Assembly (NCBI GenBank): GCA_038184435.1
Contig: CP116227.1
Span: forward strand, 2,385,501-2,449,500
Origin: Nocardioides alkalitolerans
Lineage (GTDB): Bacteria > Actinomycetota > Actinomycetes > Propionibacteriales > Nocardioidaceae
Direction of reading: 5' to 3'
Length of the DNA stretch: 64,000 bases
Positions 25,086 to 33,110 of the stretch are shown here, in pieces. Below the pieces are notes generated by a model that had not been told where the DNA came from, ran no database searches, and saw only the letters and a list, made by a program, of their open reading frames with translations. Every line of letters starts with the position of its first letter. Positions within the stretch are counted from its first letter, which is position 1. The translations under genes were made by a program, and so were the position numbers.

Positions 25086-25393
25086 TGCTCGTCCCCCAGG
25101 ATCCGCGGCACGCTGAAGCGCTGCTCCTCCACGGCCGGCGCGCCCGAGAGCGCCTGCTCGGCCGTGAGGCCCGGGACGACGACGTCCTCGCGGAAGACGT
25201 TGGTCATCGGGATCGGGTGGGACGTCGGCGGCACGTCGTCGCCGGCCACGCCCTGGATCGACGCCACGGACTCCAGGATCACGGAGAGCTGGGGCGCCAG
25301 GTGGTCGAGCTCGGCGTCGGACAGGTCGATGCGGGCGAGGTCGGCGAGGTGCGCCACGTCCTCACGCGTCAGCGACGGAGGTGTGTCGGGCAT
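25082..25393 (-). CDS. gatC: Asp-tRNA(Asn)/Glu-tRNA(Gln) amidotransferase subunit C
   Basis: A 103-residue GatC with the usual N-terminal ADLARIDLSDAELDHL helix and the C-terminal VFREDVV and RFSVPRIL segments that wrap around GatA. It stabilises the GatA/GatB complex. I chose the ATG at 25393 because TAGGAT lies 7 nt upstream and the length suits the family. An in-frame ATG at 25402 would add three residues but overlaps that -10 box. First gene of the gatCAB operon, divergent from the sigma factor gene. Confidence 0.92.
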   Translation of the reverse strand: MPDTPPSLTREDVAHLADLARIDLSDAELDHLAPQLSVILESVASIQGVAGDDVPPTSHPIPMTNVFREDVVVPGLTAEQALSGAPAVEEQRFSVPRILGDEQ

Positions 25394-25400
25394 GGCCGTC

Positions 25401-25406
25401 ATCCTA
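25401..25406 (-). promoter_or_regulatory. gatCAB -10 box (leaderless)
   Basis: TAGGAT on the minus strand, 7 nt before the gatC ATG. Confidence 0.5.
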
Positions 25407-25490
25407 GTGACGGCGCCGACGTGCAACCGAACGGCGGGGGCACGTCGTCCTCCCTGTCGATCCGCGAGGATCGTCGACGAAGGAGGACCC

Positions 25491-27188
25491 ATGCCACCCA
25501 GGACGTCTCGGGCGCCGTCCGACCAGGAGTTCAGCGACCTCGTCCACGCCGCGTGGCCGTCGCTGTACCGCACCGCCTACCTGCTGCTGGGCGACCACGG
25601 CCAGGCCGAGGACCTCGTGCAGACGGCGCTCGCGCGCACCTACGCCCGGTGGGGCTCGGTGCGCGACGTGGCCGCGGCCCCGGCGTACGCGCGCCGGGTC
25701 GTCGTGACGACCGCGACGACGTGGTTCCGTCGCCGCGGGTTCCGCGGCGAGACCCCCACCGACGTGCTGCCGGAGCGCGCGCACGCCGACGGCGCGGTCG
25801 AGGAACGGCTCGACCTCGTCGCCGCCCTCGCCACGCTCCCCCGCCGGCAACGGGCCGTGGTGGTGCTGCGGTTCTACGAGGACCTCTCCGTCCGCGAGAC
25901 GGCCGAGGTGCTCGGCATCAGCGAGGGGACGGTCAAGAGCCAGACCTCCCACGCCCTCGACAAGCTGCGCGCCGCGCTGCCCGCGGCCCTCTCCAGCCTC
26001 CCGACCCCCTCGGCCCCGCGGCCGCCTCGACCCCGGAGGACTCCCGTGCCTGACGACCTGACCACCCTGCTCCACGCGGACGCCGACGCCGTCCGCGTCC
26101 CCGCCCCCGACCCCGCCGCCGTGCTCGCCCGCGGCCGGGCGCTGCGGCGCCGCCGTCGGACCGGTACGGCGCTCGTCGCGGCCGCCGCCGTGCTCGCCGT
26201 CGGCACCGGCGGGGTGCTCGTGGGCGACCTGCGGTCCCCGGCCGACCCGCCTCCGGCCAGCACCTCCGACCGGTCGACGGCCACGGACGCGGCCACCGAC
26301 TACGCGACGTACGGCGCCTTCGCGATCGGCGACGAGGTGACGATCGGCGGCGGTCGGACCGTGGCGATCGGGCGGGACGTCGTCTACCTCGCGCAGACCT
26401 CGGCCGGCGCGGTGGTGCTGACCACCGGCGGGGACGCGACCGCGTCGCGGCAGCGGGTGGTGCTCGTGCGACCCGACGGGACGACCACCGACCTCGGCGC
26501 CCGCGTCGACACCTTGTTCCTGGCAGCGAAGCCGGACGCGCCGTACATCGCGTGGATCAACGAGTCGCCCGACGGCGGCACCGTGCACGTCTGGGACGTC
26601 GAGACCGACCGCGAGGTCGGACGGGGCGAGGTGCCGCCGCCCGCCCAGGAGGGCATGGCCCGCCTCCTCGAGCTGAGCGGCGACGCCGTGCTCGTCGACG
26701 ACGCCTCCGGCACGTCGCGCTGGCTCGCGTGGCGCACCGGTGAGCTGCTCCCTGCGGGCGAGGCACCGGCGGAGGTGGCGGGCCGGCTCCGCCTCGCCTA
26801 CCTGGGGGACGACGGGGGCAGCTGGGGCGAGTACGCCGCGGTCGACCAGGCCACCGGCGAGGTCGTGCGCAGCGTCGACGCTGGGTCGGGCGAGGTCAGC
26901 CTCTCCCCCGACGGGAGCACGCTCTACGTCGACCGCACCCTCGAGGGCGCGGGCGACCCGGCCGACGGACCGGTGCGCGAGGCCGAGCTCGTGGACGTCG
27001 CCACCGGCGCCGAGACGCCGCTCGACCTCGCCACCTCACCGACGGCGTGGACCCCCGACGGCGGCGTCCTCGGCGTGGCGGGCTCGGCGGTCGTCGTGTG
27101 CCGGGCTTCCGGGTGCACGACGCTGCGGGACGACGTCGACCTGACCGAGACGACGGTGATCGTGCCCGACCTGGCCATCGTCGGCTGA
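25491..27188 (+). CDS. SigE-family ECF sigma factor fused to a membrane/beta-propeller domain
   Basis: A single open frame of 565 codons starting at ATG after AGGAGG. Residues 1-165 are a complete SigE-type sigma factor: region 2 (SLYRTAYLLLGDHGQAEDLVQ) and region 4 (LPRRQRAVVVLRFYEDLSVRETAEVLGISEGTVKSQ, in parts). Residues 166-185 are a Pro/Arg linker. From 186 a different protein begins: a cytoplasmic stretch, a transmembrane helix (about 224-246) and an extracellular WD40/TolB-like propeller domain. In related genomes these are usually two adjacent genes, with the membrane protein a presumed anti-sigma or sensor partner. Here no stop separates them, yet GGAGGA and an in-frame GTG at 26046 could still start the second part alone. 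Confidence 0.82.
   Translation: MPPRTSRAPSDQEFSDLVHAAWPSLYRTAYLLLGDHGQAEDLVQTALARTYARWGSVRDVAAAPAYARRVVVTTATTWFRRRGFRGETPTDVLPERAHADGAVEERLDLVAALATLPRRQRAVVVLRFYEDLSVRETAEVLGISEGTVKSQTSHALDKLRAALPAALSSLPTPSAPRPPRPRRTPVPDDLTTLLHADADAVRVPAPDPAAVLARGRALRRRRRTGTALVAAAAVLAVGTGGVLVGDLRSPADPPPASTSDRSTATDAATDYATYGAFAIGDEVTIGGGRTVAIGRDVVYLAQTSAGAVVLTTGGDATASRQRVVLVRPDGTTTDLGARVDTLFLAAKPDAPYIAWINESPDGGTVHVWDVETDREVGRGEVPPPAQEGMARLLELSGDAVLVDDASGTSRWLAWRTGELLPAGEAPAEVAGRLRLAYLGDDGGSWGEYAAVDQATGEVVRSVDAGSGEVSLSPDGSTLYVDRTLEGAGDPADGPVREAELVDVATGAETPLDLATSPTAWTPDGGVLGVAGSAVVVCRASGCTTLRDDVDLTETTVIVPDLAIVG
26035..26048 (+). promoter_or_regulatory. Internal RBS and GTG start within the sigma-factor fusion
   Basis: GGAGGA (26035-26040), 5-nt spacer, GTG at 26046, in the same frame as the sigma factor. 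Initiation here would yield a separate 380-residue membrane/propeller protein. Confidence 0.5.
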
Positions 27189-27204
27189 GCAGGCCCGAGC
27201 GTCG

Positions 27205-27210
27205 TAGGGT
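27205..27210 (+). promoter_or_regulatory. -10 box of the lipoprotein gene (leaderless)
   Basis: TAGGGT, 6 nt before the ATG at 27217. Confidence 0.6.
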
Positions 27211-27216
27211 CGCGGG

Positions 27217-27801
27217 ATGGGTCTCTCCCTCCCGCGCCTCGCGACGCTCGGCTCGCTCGCCCTGGCCCTGTCGGCCGTGACCGCCTGCGGCTCGTCCTCG
27301 GACGGGGGCGACGGCGGCGGATCGAGCGAGAGCGCGTCCGCGAGCGAGAGCGCGTCGTCGGGCGCGGGTGGGGCGGCGACCGCCGAGGAGGCGTACGCCG
27401 CGTGGCGGTCCTCCGTGCTCGACGACGACCTCGACGCGTTCGATGCCGCGTCCGTCGACGGGGCCTGGTCGGACCTGACCGACACCGAGGACGACGCGGA
27501 CCTGCTGGCGAGCCTCGTCGACGCTGCTGAGACGGGCCGGCTGGACCTGCCGGAGGAGCCCGAGGCGTTCGTCGGGTTCGACGCGATCCTGGCCGAGCAG
27601 CAGCCGGACGAGGAGCTCAGCGACGTGGACCGTGAGGAGTTCCTGACCTCCGTCGAGGACGAGTTCGACCTCGAGTCCGTCGACGACCTCGCCCTGTTCG
27701 TGGTGCCGTGGGACCAGGGCAGCGGGCCCGAGGACGTCGACACCCTGTTCGTGCGGACCGACGGCACCTGGCTCTTCTTCGGGATGGAGCCGTCGGCCTG
27801 A
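27217..27801 (+). CDS. Hypothetical acidic lipoprotein
   Basis: A 194-residue protein of unknown function. The signal peptide ends at SAVTAC (lipobox Cys24), followed by a Gly/Ser/Glu-rich linker to about residue 58. The mature domain is strongly acidic, rich in Asp and Glu, with no motif I recognise. It ends in a segment TDGTWLFFGMEP that resembles the closing strand of small SnoaL/DUF4878-like folds, but this is weak. It lies 28 bp after the sigma fusion and has its own -10 box, so it is probably transcribed separately. It could be a surface protein in the regulon of that sigma factor (speculative). Confidence 0.75.
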   Translation: MGLSLPRLATLGSLALALSAVTACGSSSDGGDGGGSSESASASESASSGAGGAATAEEAYAAWRSSVLDDDLDAFDAASVDGAWSDLTDTEDDADLLASLVDAAETGRLDLPEEPEAFVGFDAILAEQQPDEELSDVDREEFLTSVEDEFDLESVDDLALFVVPWDQGSGPEDVDTLFVRTDGTWLFFGMEPSA

Positions 27802-27804
27802 CGC

Positions 27805-29979
27805 TCAGGCGTCGGGCTCCTCGGCTTCCTCGGACTCCTCGGGCTCCTCGGGCTCCGGACGGAACGGTGCCGGCCCCTCGGCGAGGAGCCGCTTGAAGCT
27901 GTCCTCGTCGAGGATCGGGACCTTGAGCTGTTCGGCCTTCTCGGCCTTGGAGCCGGCGTTCTCGCCCACGACGACGAAGTCGGTCTTCTTCGACACCGAG
28001 CCGGCGGCCTTGCCGCCGTGGGACAGGATCGCCTCCTTCGCGGAGTCCCGGCTGAAGTCGACGAGCGACCCCGTGACGACGACGGTGAGGCCCTCCAGCG
28101 TGCGGGGCGTCGACTCGTCGCGCTCGTCGGCCATGCGGACGCCGTCGGCCGCCCACTTGTCCACGATCGCCGCGTGCCAGTTGTCGGGGTCGTCGGCGTC
28201 GCCGAACCACTCCGTGACGGCCTCGGCGATGGTCGGCCCGACCCCCTCGGCTGCCGCGAGCTCCTCGAGGCTCGCGGCGCGGATCGCCTCCATGGAGCCG
28301 AACTCGGTGGCCAGGGCTCGGGCCGCCGTCGGCCCGACGTGCCGGATCGACAGCGCGACGAGCACGCGCCACAGCGGCACGTCCTTCGCCTTGTCGAGGT
28401 TGGCCAGCAGCTTCACGCCGTTGGCGGTGAGCTGACGCCCCTCCTCCCCCTTCTTGGGCGCGCGCGTGAAGAGCTCCGTGCGCAGCAGGAGGGACTCGTC
28501 GATGCGGAAGACGTCGCCCTCGTTGCCGAAGCCGTCCACGCCCAGGAGCGCGACCGCCGCCTCGTACCCCAGCCCCTCGATGTCGAACGCACCCCGGCCC
28601 GCGACGTGGAAGACGCGCTCGCGCACCTGGGCGGGGCACTTCTCGTGGTTGGGGCACCGGAGGTCCTTGTCGCCCTCCTTCTGCTGGGCGAGGGGGGTGC
28701 CGCAGGCGGGGCACTCGGTCGGCATCACCCACGGCTCGGCGTCAGGCGGGCGCAGGTCGAGCACCGGCCCGACGATCTCCGGGATGACGTCGCCGGCCTT
28801 GCGGAGGATGACCGTGTCACCGGGCCGCACGTCCTTGCGCGCCACCTCGTGGGCGTTGTGGAGGGTCGCCATCTCGACCGTCGACCCGGCCACGCGGGTC
28901 GGCTCCATGAGGCCGAACGGGGTGACCCGACCGGTGCGCCCCGTGTTGACGAGGATGTCGAGGAGCTTGGCGTTGACCTCCTCCGGCGGGTACTTGAACG
29001 CGATCGCCCAGCGCGGCGCCCGGCTGGTCGAGCCGAGGCGACGCTGCAGCGCCACCTCGTCCACCTTGACGACCACGCCGTCGATCTCGTGCTCGACGGA
29101 GTGTCGCTCCGCGCCGTACCTCTCGACGTACTGCTGCACGCCCGCGAGGTCGGGCACCACCTCGACCCGGGGGGAGACGGGGAGACCCCACGCGGCGAGC
29201 GCGGTGTAGGCCTGCGACTGGGTCGCGGGCTCGAAGCCGCGGCGCGCGCCGATGCCGTGGCAGACCATGCCGAGGGCCCGGGTGGCGGTGACGCGGGGGT
29301 CCTTCTGCCGCAGCGACCCCGCCGCGGCGTTGCGGGGGTTGGCGAACACCTGCTTGCCCGCCTCGGTCATCGCGACGTTGAGCCGCTCGAAGGCCTCGAC
29401 GGGGAGGAAGATCTCGCCGCGCACCTCGACGAGCTCCGGCACTGGGAACTCGTCGGTGCCGGTCAGGCGGTGCGGGATCGAGCCGATCGTCTTGACGTTG
29501 GGCGTGACGTCCTCGCCCGTGCGCCCGTCGCCGCGGGTGAGGGCGCGGACGAGGCGGCCGTGCTCGTAGAGCAGGTTGATGGCGAGGCCGTCGACCTTGA
29601 GCTCGCAGAGCAGAGCCGGCGACTCGACACCGTCACGACCCAGCCGTGCGTGCCACGACGCCAGCTCGTCGAGCGTGAAGGCGTTGTCGAGGCTCATCAT
29701 GCGCTCGAGGTGGTCGACGGCCGTGAACTCCGTCGACACGGCGCCGCCGACCCGCTGGGTGGGCGAGTCGGGCGTGCGGAGCTCGGGGTGCGCCTCCTCC
29801 AGCGCCTCCAGCTCACGCATGCGGGCGTCGAAGTCGGCGTCCGACAGCGTCGGCTGGTCCAGCACGTAGTAACGCCAGCGCGCGTCCTCCACCTGCTCCG
29901 CCAGCTCGCGGTGACGCTCCCGGGCGTCCTCCGACGCAGGCGTCACCGGCGCGGGCTCGGGGACCTCGACTTCGCTCAT
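27805..29979 (-). CDS. ligA: NAD-dependent DNA ligase
   Basis: A 724-residue LigA with all domains in order. The Ia domain carries YYVLDQPTLSDADFD, and the adenylation domain has the nucleophile lysine in CELKVDGLAI (near 125). The OB fold and a four-cysteine zinc finger (CPACGTPL...CPNHEKCPAQ, near 425-450) come next. A helix-hairpin-helix region follows, then a C-terminal BRCT domain (SLVDFSRDSAKEAILSHGGK, from about 610). It seals nicks in replication and repair using NAD+. The final 30 residues are a Glu/Pro tail. The ATG at 29979 is preferred because CAAGAT lies 7 nt upstream; an ATG nine bases earlier is the alternative. Confidence 0.96.
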   Translation of the reverse strand: MSEVEVPEPAPVTPASEDARERHRELAEQVEDARWRYYVLDQPTLSDADFDARMRELEALEEAHPELRTPDSPTQRVGGAVSTEFTAVDHLERMMSLDNAFTLDELASWHARLGRDGVESPALLCELKVDGLAINLLYEHGRLVRALTRGDGRTGEDVTPNVKTIGSIPHRLTGTDEFPVPELVEVRGEIFLPVEAFERLNVAMTEAGKQVFANPRNAAAGSLRQKDPRVTATRALGMVCHGIGARRGFEPATQSQAYTALAAWGLPVSPRVEVVPDLAGVQQYVERYGAERHSVEHEIDGVVVKVDEVALQRRLGSTSRAPRWAIAFKYPPEEVNAKLLDILVNTGRTGRVTPFGLMEPTRVAGSTVEMATLHNAHEVARKDVRPGDTVILRKAGDVIPEIVGPVLDLRPPDAEPWVMPTECPACGTPLAQQKEGDKDLRCPNHEKCPAQVRERVFHVAGRGAFDIEGLGYEAAVALLGVDGFGNEGDVFRIDESLLLRTELFTRAPKKGEEGRQLTANGVKLLANLDKAKDVPLWRVLVALSIRHVGPTAARALATEFGSMEAIRAASLEELAAAEGVGPTIAEAVTEWFGDADDPDNWHAAIVDKWAADGVRMADERDESTPRTLEGLTVVVTGSLVDFSRDSAKEAILSHGGKAAGSVSKKTDFVVVGENAGSKAEKAEQLKVPILDEDSFKRLLAEGPAPFRPEPEEPEESEEAEEPDA

Positions 29980-30019
29980 GGGGACCATCTTGCCGTGCGG
30001 GTCCGACAGGTCTGAGGGC

Positions 30020-30739
30020 TCAGTCCGCGGACCCGGCCGCAGCCAGCGGACGCCCGATGCGCGCGGCCCCCTCGGCCACGACGCCCAGGTCGACGCTCGG
30101 GTGGAGCGCGCGCACGAGGTCGGGCGTCAGCGGCCGGTCCTCCACGACGGCGTCGAACGCGTCCTCGTCGATCGCGCGCCCGCCGGACGCGTCCCCGTGG
30201 TCGTAGGACAGCGCGCCGTACACGTCGTCGAGGTCCCACTCCTCGACCAGGTCGAGCAGCCAGGACGTGATCTCGGGATCGATCCCGCCCCGGGGCTCCA
30301 GCCGCCCGTGCCGCCAGGCGCTCGTCCCGCTCTCGCACCACAGCGCGAGGGTGAGGACCGGGACGGACGGATCGAGGTTGAACCGCACGTCGGTCAGGTA
30401 GGGCCGGAGGCCGTCCGGCAGCCCGACCAGCAGGCCGGGCCAGGTCTCGCCCTCGTCGTAGCAGTTCATCACCGACTCGTGGTCGAGCACCCGCAGCAGC
30501 GTGAGGTCGCCGGCGAACACCGCGTGGTACCGGTCACCGCCGCCGCTGTCGAAGGTGCCCACGGCGACCGGGGCACCGTCGGCCGTCGTGCCCCACCGCG
30601 CGTCGAAGCGGAAACGCGGGAGTCGGCCCCCGCCCAGCACGAGGTCGAGGAGCGCGAGCCGTTCCAGCCGCCGCCGGAGCTCGTGAGGCGGCGGAAGGAG
30701 GCGAGCGTTGGCCGCGAGGTCGGCCGTGGTCTCGGACAT
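30020..30739 (-). CDS. Hypothetical protein
   Basis: A 239-residue soluble protein of unknown function with normal codon use for the region. The N-terminal third is helical and basic (PPPHELRRRLERLALLDLVL). The middle is a beta-rich part with RYHAVFAGDLTLLRVLDHESVMNCYDEGETWPG, and the C-terminal part is acidic and helical. No signal peptide, membrane helix or catalytic motif is seen. The pattern of short strands with a Glu/Trp-rich centre is reminiscent of SMI1/SUKH-like immunity proteins, but I cannot support that assignment. It lies between ligA and the DUF222/HNH gene, both on the same strand, and does not overlap either. Confidence 0.7.
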   Translation of the reverse strand: MSETTADLAANARLLPPPHELRRRLERLALLDLVLGGGRLPRFRFDARWGTTADGAPVAVGTFDSGGGDRYHAVFAGDLTLLRVLDHESVMNCYDEGETWPGLLVGLPDGLRPYLTDVRFNLDPSVPVLTLALWCESGTSAWRHGRLEPRGGIDPEITSWLLDLVEEWDLDDVYGALSYDHGDASGGRAIDEDAFDAVVEDRPLTPDLVRALHPSVDLGVVAEGAARIGRPLAAAGSAD

Positions 30740-30802
30740 GCCGCGCCCCGTACCCCGTGGTCGGTGCGCCTGACCCGCGCCCGCCGGTCTCGTGACGCGG
30801 CA

Positions 30803-32194
30803 TCAGCCGTAGCGATCTGCGAACGCCAGCATCAGCCGGGCCTCGTTCTCGGAGCAGGGGTGGGTGCCGGTCGGTCCGGTGGTGAAGCCGAGGCCGTTCG
30901 GGGTGAGCCAGACGTAGTGGCCGGGGGCGCGTTGTCTTGCTTGGTAGCCGGCGTGGGTCTTCCAGCGGTGGTGGCGGCGGACGAGGGGGCCGGAGTTGTG
31001 GGTTCCGGTCTGTTGCCCTGCCTTGCTGGGATCGAAGGGGGTGGGGTGGTCGTAGTCGACGTTGCGGCTGGTGGAGGTGGCGTAGGGCCAGTAGTCGCCG
31101 CCGGTGATGAGGTGCACCCGTTCTTTCACTGACTCGGGGTGTTCGTAGGCGGTGGTGCGGACGGCGTCGGCGAGGTCGATGACCGGCTTGACGGTCACCT
31201 GGGTGGTCGCGAGGAGCTGCTGGAGGGCGCCGAGGGTGCGGGGGCCGAGCTCTTCGACGCGGGCGACGCCCTGGGCGCCCAGGAGGGTCGCCTCGTGGAG
31301 GTGGACGTAGAGCGTGGCCTTCGGGCGGAGCCTGGTCAGGTCGGTGCTGCGGAGGGCATCGAGGACGTCAGCGGGCAACGCGGTCGCGCGTGAGGGCGGC
31401 AGGGGCTCGTCGTCGGTGACCGGCTCGGGCTCGACTGCTGTCTCGGCCTGGCTCGCGGTGGTTTCGTGCTCGACGAGCAGCGCGAGGAGCTCGGCCGGGC
31501 GCCCGAGGTAACCCAGCGCGATGGCCCGCACCTCGTCCGCGGTCGCATCCGGGTGGCCCGGAGCGATGATCTCCGCGACCCGGGTGACGGTGGCCTGCAC
31601 CCACACCGCATCCCCGGCATCCAATCTCGCGATCAAGGTCCGCAGCCCGAACTCGTCGGTGCGTCCGAGCCCGACATAACGCCGACGCTTCTCTTCCTCC
31701 ACGCGGGCCTCGTGCAGGGCAGGGGCGGCCTCGATCACCTTCGCTTCAGCGACCGTGAGCACGCGCCCCGGTGCCTCGGTGGCGATCATCCGCGCCACCG
31801 CGACATCCACGCTCCCGACCACCGAGCACGGGAGGTGCCGCGACATCCGGGCGACCTTGCGCGCGACGTACACCTCCGCGCCACCCTCCTGCACCACCCG
31901 CCACGTCAACGGGAGACGGTGCTGGAGGTCCAGCACGTCGGCCAGGGCGTTGATCGTGGCCGCCACCCCGGCACTGCGCGCGAGGGCGATCTCACCGAGC
32001 GCGTGGTCCTGCACCCGCGGCGTACCCTCCCCACCCACCATCACCAGCGGGTTCCGCAGACGGGTGGACTCCCCCGAGTGCACCGCCGCCCACGCGCTGA
32101 TCACCTCCAGGTCACGCACCTCCGCCAGCCGGCGGGCGCGCACCGCCTCAGCGGCTGCATCCAGCAGCCCACGAGGCGAGAGGTGATCGAACAT
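30803..32194 (-). CDS. DUF222 / HNH endonuclease (13E12 repeat family)
   Basis: A 463-residue protein. Residues 1-300 are the DUF222 region, mostly helical, with LTWRVVQEGGAEVYVARKVA typical of the family. The C-terminal HNH nuclease begins near residue 370, with DYDHPTPFD, GPLVRRHHRWKTHAGY and the closing WLTPNGLGFTTGPTGTHP. These proteins are multicopy in Nocardioides and Mycobacterium (REP13E12 elements) and are thought to be mobile or selfish. Their cellular role is unsettled. The ATG at 32194 is supported by TAGAAT 7 nt upstream. Three 31-bp tandem repeats lie upstream of the promoter. Confidence 0.87.
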   Translation of the reverse strand: MFDHLSPRGLLDAAAEAVRARRLAEVRDLEVISAWAAVHSGESTRLRNPLVMVGGEGTPRVQDHALGEIALARSAGVAATINALADVLDLQHRLPLTWRVVQEGGAEVYVARKVARMSRHLPCSVVGSVDVAVARMIATEAPGRVLTVAEAKVIEAAPALHEARVEEEKRRRYVGLGRTDEFGLRTLIARLDAGDAVWVQATVTRVAEIIAPGHPDATADEVRAIALGYLGRPAELLALLVEHETTASQAETAVEPEPVTDDEPLPPSRATALPADVLDALRSTDLTRLRPKATLYVHLHEATLLGAQGVARVEELGPRTLGALQQLLATTQVTVKPVIDLADAVRTTAYEHPESVKERVHLITGGDYWPYATSTSRNVDYDHPTPFDPSKAGQQTGTHNSGPLVRRHHRWKTHAGYQARQRAPGHYVWLTPNGLGFTTGPTGTHPCSENEARLMLAFADRYG

Positions 32195-32201
32195 GTGTGC
32201 G

Positions 32202-32207
32202 ATTCTA
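32202..32207 (-). promoter_or_regulatory. -10 box of the DUF222/HNH gene (leaderless)
   Basis: TAGAAT on the minus strand, 7 nt before the ATG. Confidence 0.6.
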
Positions 32208-32253
32208 CGCGCGCCCACCGACACCCGCCAGCGCGAATCCACAGGCCCACGTC

Positions 32254-32346
32254 GCCGCGCCGTACAACCCAACTCGACGATCCTGCCGCGCCATACACCC
32301 CAACTCGGCGAACCTGCCGCGCCGTACAACCCAGCTCGACGAGCGT
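32254..32346. repeat. Three 31-bp tandem repeats upstream of the DUF222/HNH gene
   Basis: Units start at 32254, 32285 and 32316, each beginning GCCGCGCC(G/A)TACA and continuing (A/C)CCCA(A/G)CTCG(A/G)CGA. Copies differ from each other at a few positions. They sit 60-150 bp upstream of the nuclease start, within the region divergent to tetR. They could be operator iterons or a recognition site. Confidence 0.75.
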
Positions 32347-32360
32347 GATCCAGACCATCG

Positions 32361-32380
32361 ATGAAACGACTTGGTTTCAT
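32361..32380. promoter_or_regulatory. TetR operator 1
   Basis: ATGAAAC-N6-GTTTCAT, a perfect 7-bp inverted repeat. It overlaps the predicted -35 element TTGGTT (32371-32376) of tetR. Confidence 0.6.
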
Positions 32381-32399
32381 AGCGCAAGGGGTCTACAGT
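32371..32399 (+). promoter_or_regulatory. tetR promoter
   Basis: TTGGTT (32371-32376), 17-bp spacer, TACAGT (32394-32399). It is flanked by the two GAAAC-N6-GTTTC operators. Confidence 0.55.
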
Positions 32400-32404
32400 C
32401 CTCG

Positions 32405-32427
32405 ACGGAACGAAACCGTTCCGTTTC
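32405..32427. promoter_or_regulatory. TetR operator 2
   Basis: A second GAAAC-N6-GTTTC site (32412-32427) is overlapped by ACGGAAC-N6-GTTCCGT (32405-32424). It shares half-sites with operator 1, 49 bp centre to centre. Confidence 0.55.
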
Positions 32428-32448
32428 ATCCACCACCCCGAGGAACCC

Positions 32449-33063
32449 ATGAGCCTGCGTCGTGCCGCCTGCCGCCCCCGTGTCGAGGGGGACCGCGAGC
32501 AGGAGATCCGGGACGCGACGGCCGAGGTGCTCGCAGAGGTGGGGTACGACCGTCTCACCATGGACGCCGTCGCGAAGGCCGCCCAGGCCTCCAAGGCGAC
32601 GCTCTACCGCCGGTGGGAGACCAAGGCCAGCCTGGTGCTCGACACGCTCTGCACCCTCAAGGCCGGTCCCGAGACGCCGATCGACACCGGGTCGCTGCGT
32701 GGCGACCTCATCGCCGCGTTCGCCACGCCCTCGGGCTTCATCAACGACAAGGCGCTGACGATCTTCTCCAGCGTCCTCACCGCCATCGCCACGGACGAGG
32801 AGCTGGCCGCGGGCTTCCGCGAGCGGTTCCTCGGCCCGAAGCTCGTCATCAGCCACGAGATCTACGCCCGTGCGAAGGAGCGCGGCGAGATCCGGGCCGA
32901 CCTCGACCTCGACCTCCTCGAGCCCGCCCTCCCGGGCATCGTCATGCACCGGGCCATCGTGCTCGGCGAGCCCCCCACGCGGGAGCTCGTCGTGCGCGTC
33001 ATCGACGAGATCATCCTGCCGGCCGCCACCCACCGCGCGGACGAGCCCGTCCGCACGACCTGA
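32449..33063 (+). CDS. TetR-family transcriptional regulator
   Basis: A 204-residue regulator. Residues 15-65 are the TetR helix-turn-helix (IRDATAEVLAEVGYDRLTMDAVAKAA then KATLYRRWETKASLV). The C-terminal all-helical ligand-binding domain resembles the TetR_C class with PALPGIVMHRAIV. The ATG is preceded by GAGG. It lies 47 bp upstream of a DHA2 pump and is preceded by two matching GAAAC-N6-GTTTC operators around its promoter. Autorepression and control of the pump are the likely functions. The inducer is unknown. Confidence 0.9.
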   Translation: MSLRRAACRPRVEGDREQEIRDATAEVLAEVGYDRLTMDAVAKAAQASKATLYRRWETKASLVLDTLCTLKAGPETPIDTGSLRGDLIAAFATPSGFINDKALTIFSSVLTAIATDEELAAGFRERFLGPKLVISHEIYARAKERGEIRADLDLDLLEPALPGIVMHRAIVLGEPPTRELVVRVIDEIILPAATHRADEPVRTT

Positions 33064-33110
33064 CCGGTCCCCCAGCCACGCCCGTCCGTCCGTCCCACCC
33101 AAGGATCCTC

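Noticed and set aside
24135..25490. Upstream extension of the sigma-factor frame across gatC/gatA
   Set aside because: The extension runs antisense to gatAC. The AGGAGG before the ATG at 25491 and the family N-terminus mark the real start.
32254..32346. CRISPR-like array
   Set aside because: The 31-bp units are directly adjacent with no unique spacers, there are only three, and no cas genes are present.
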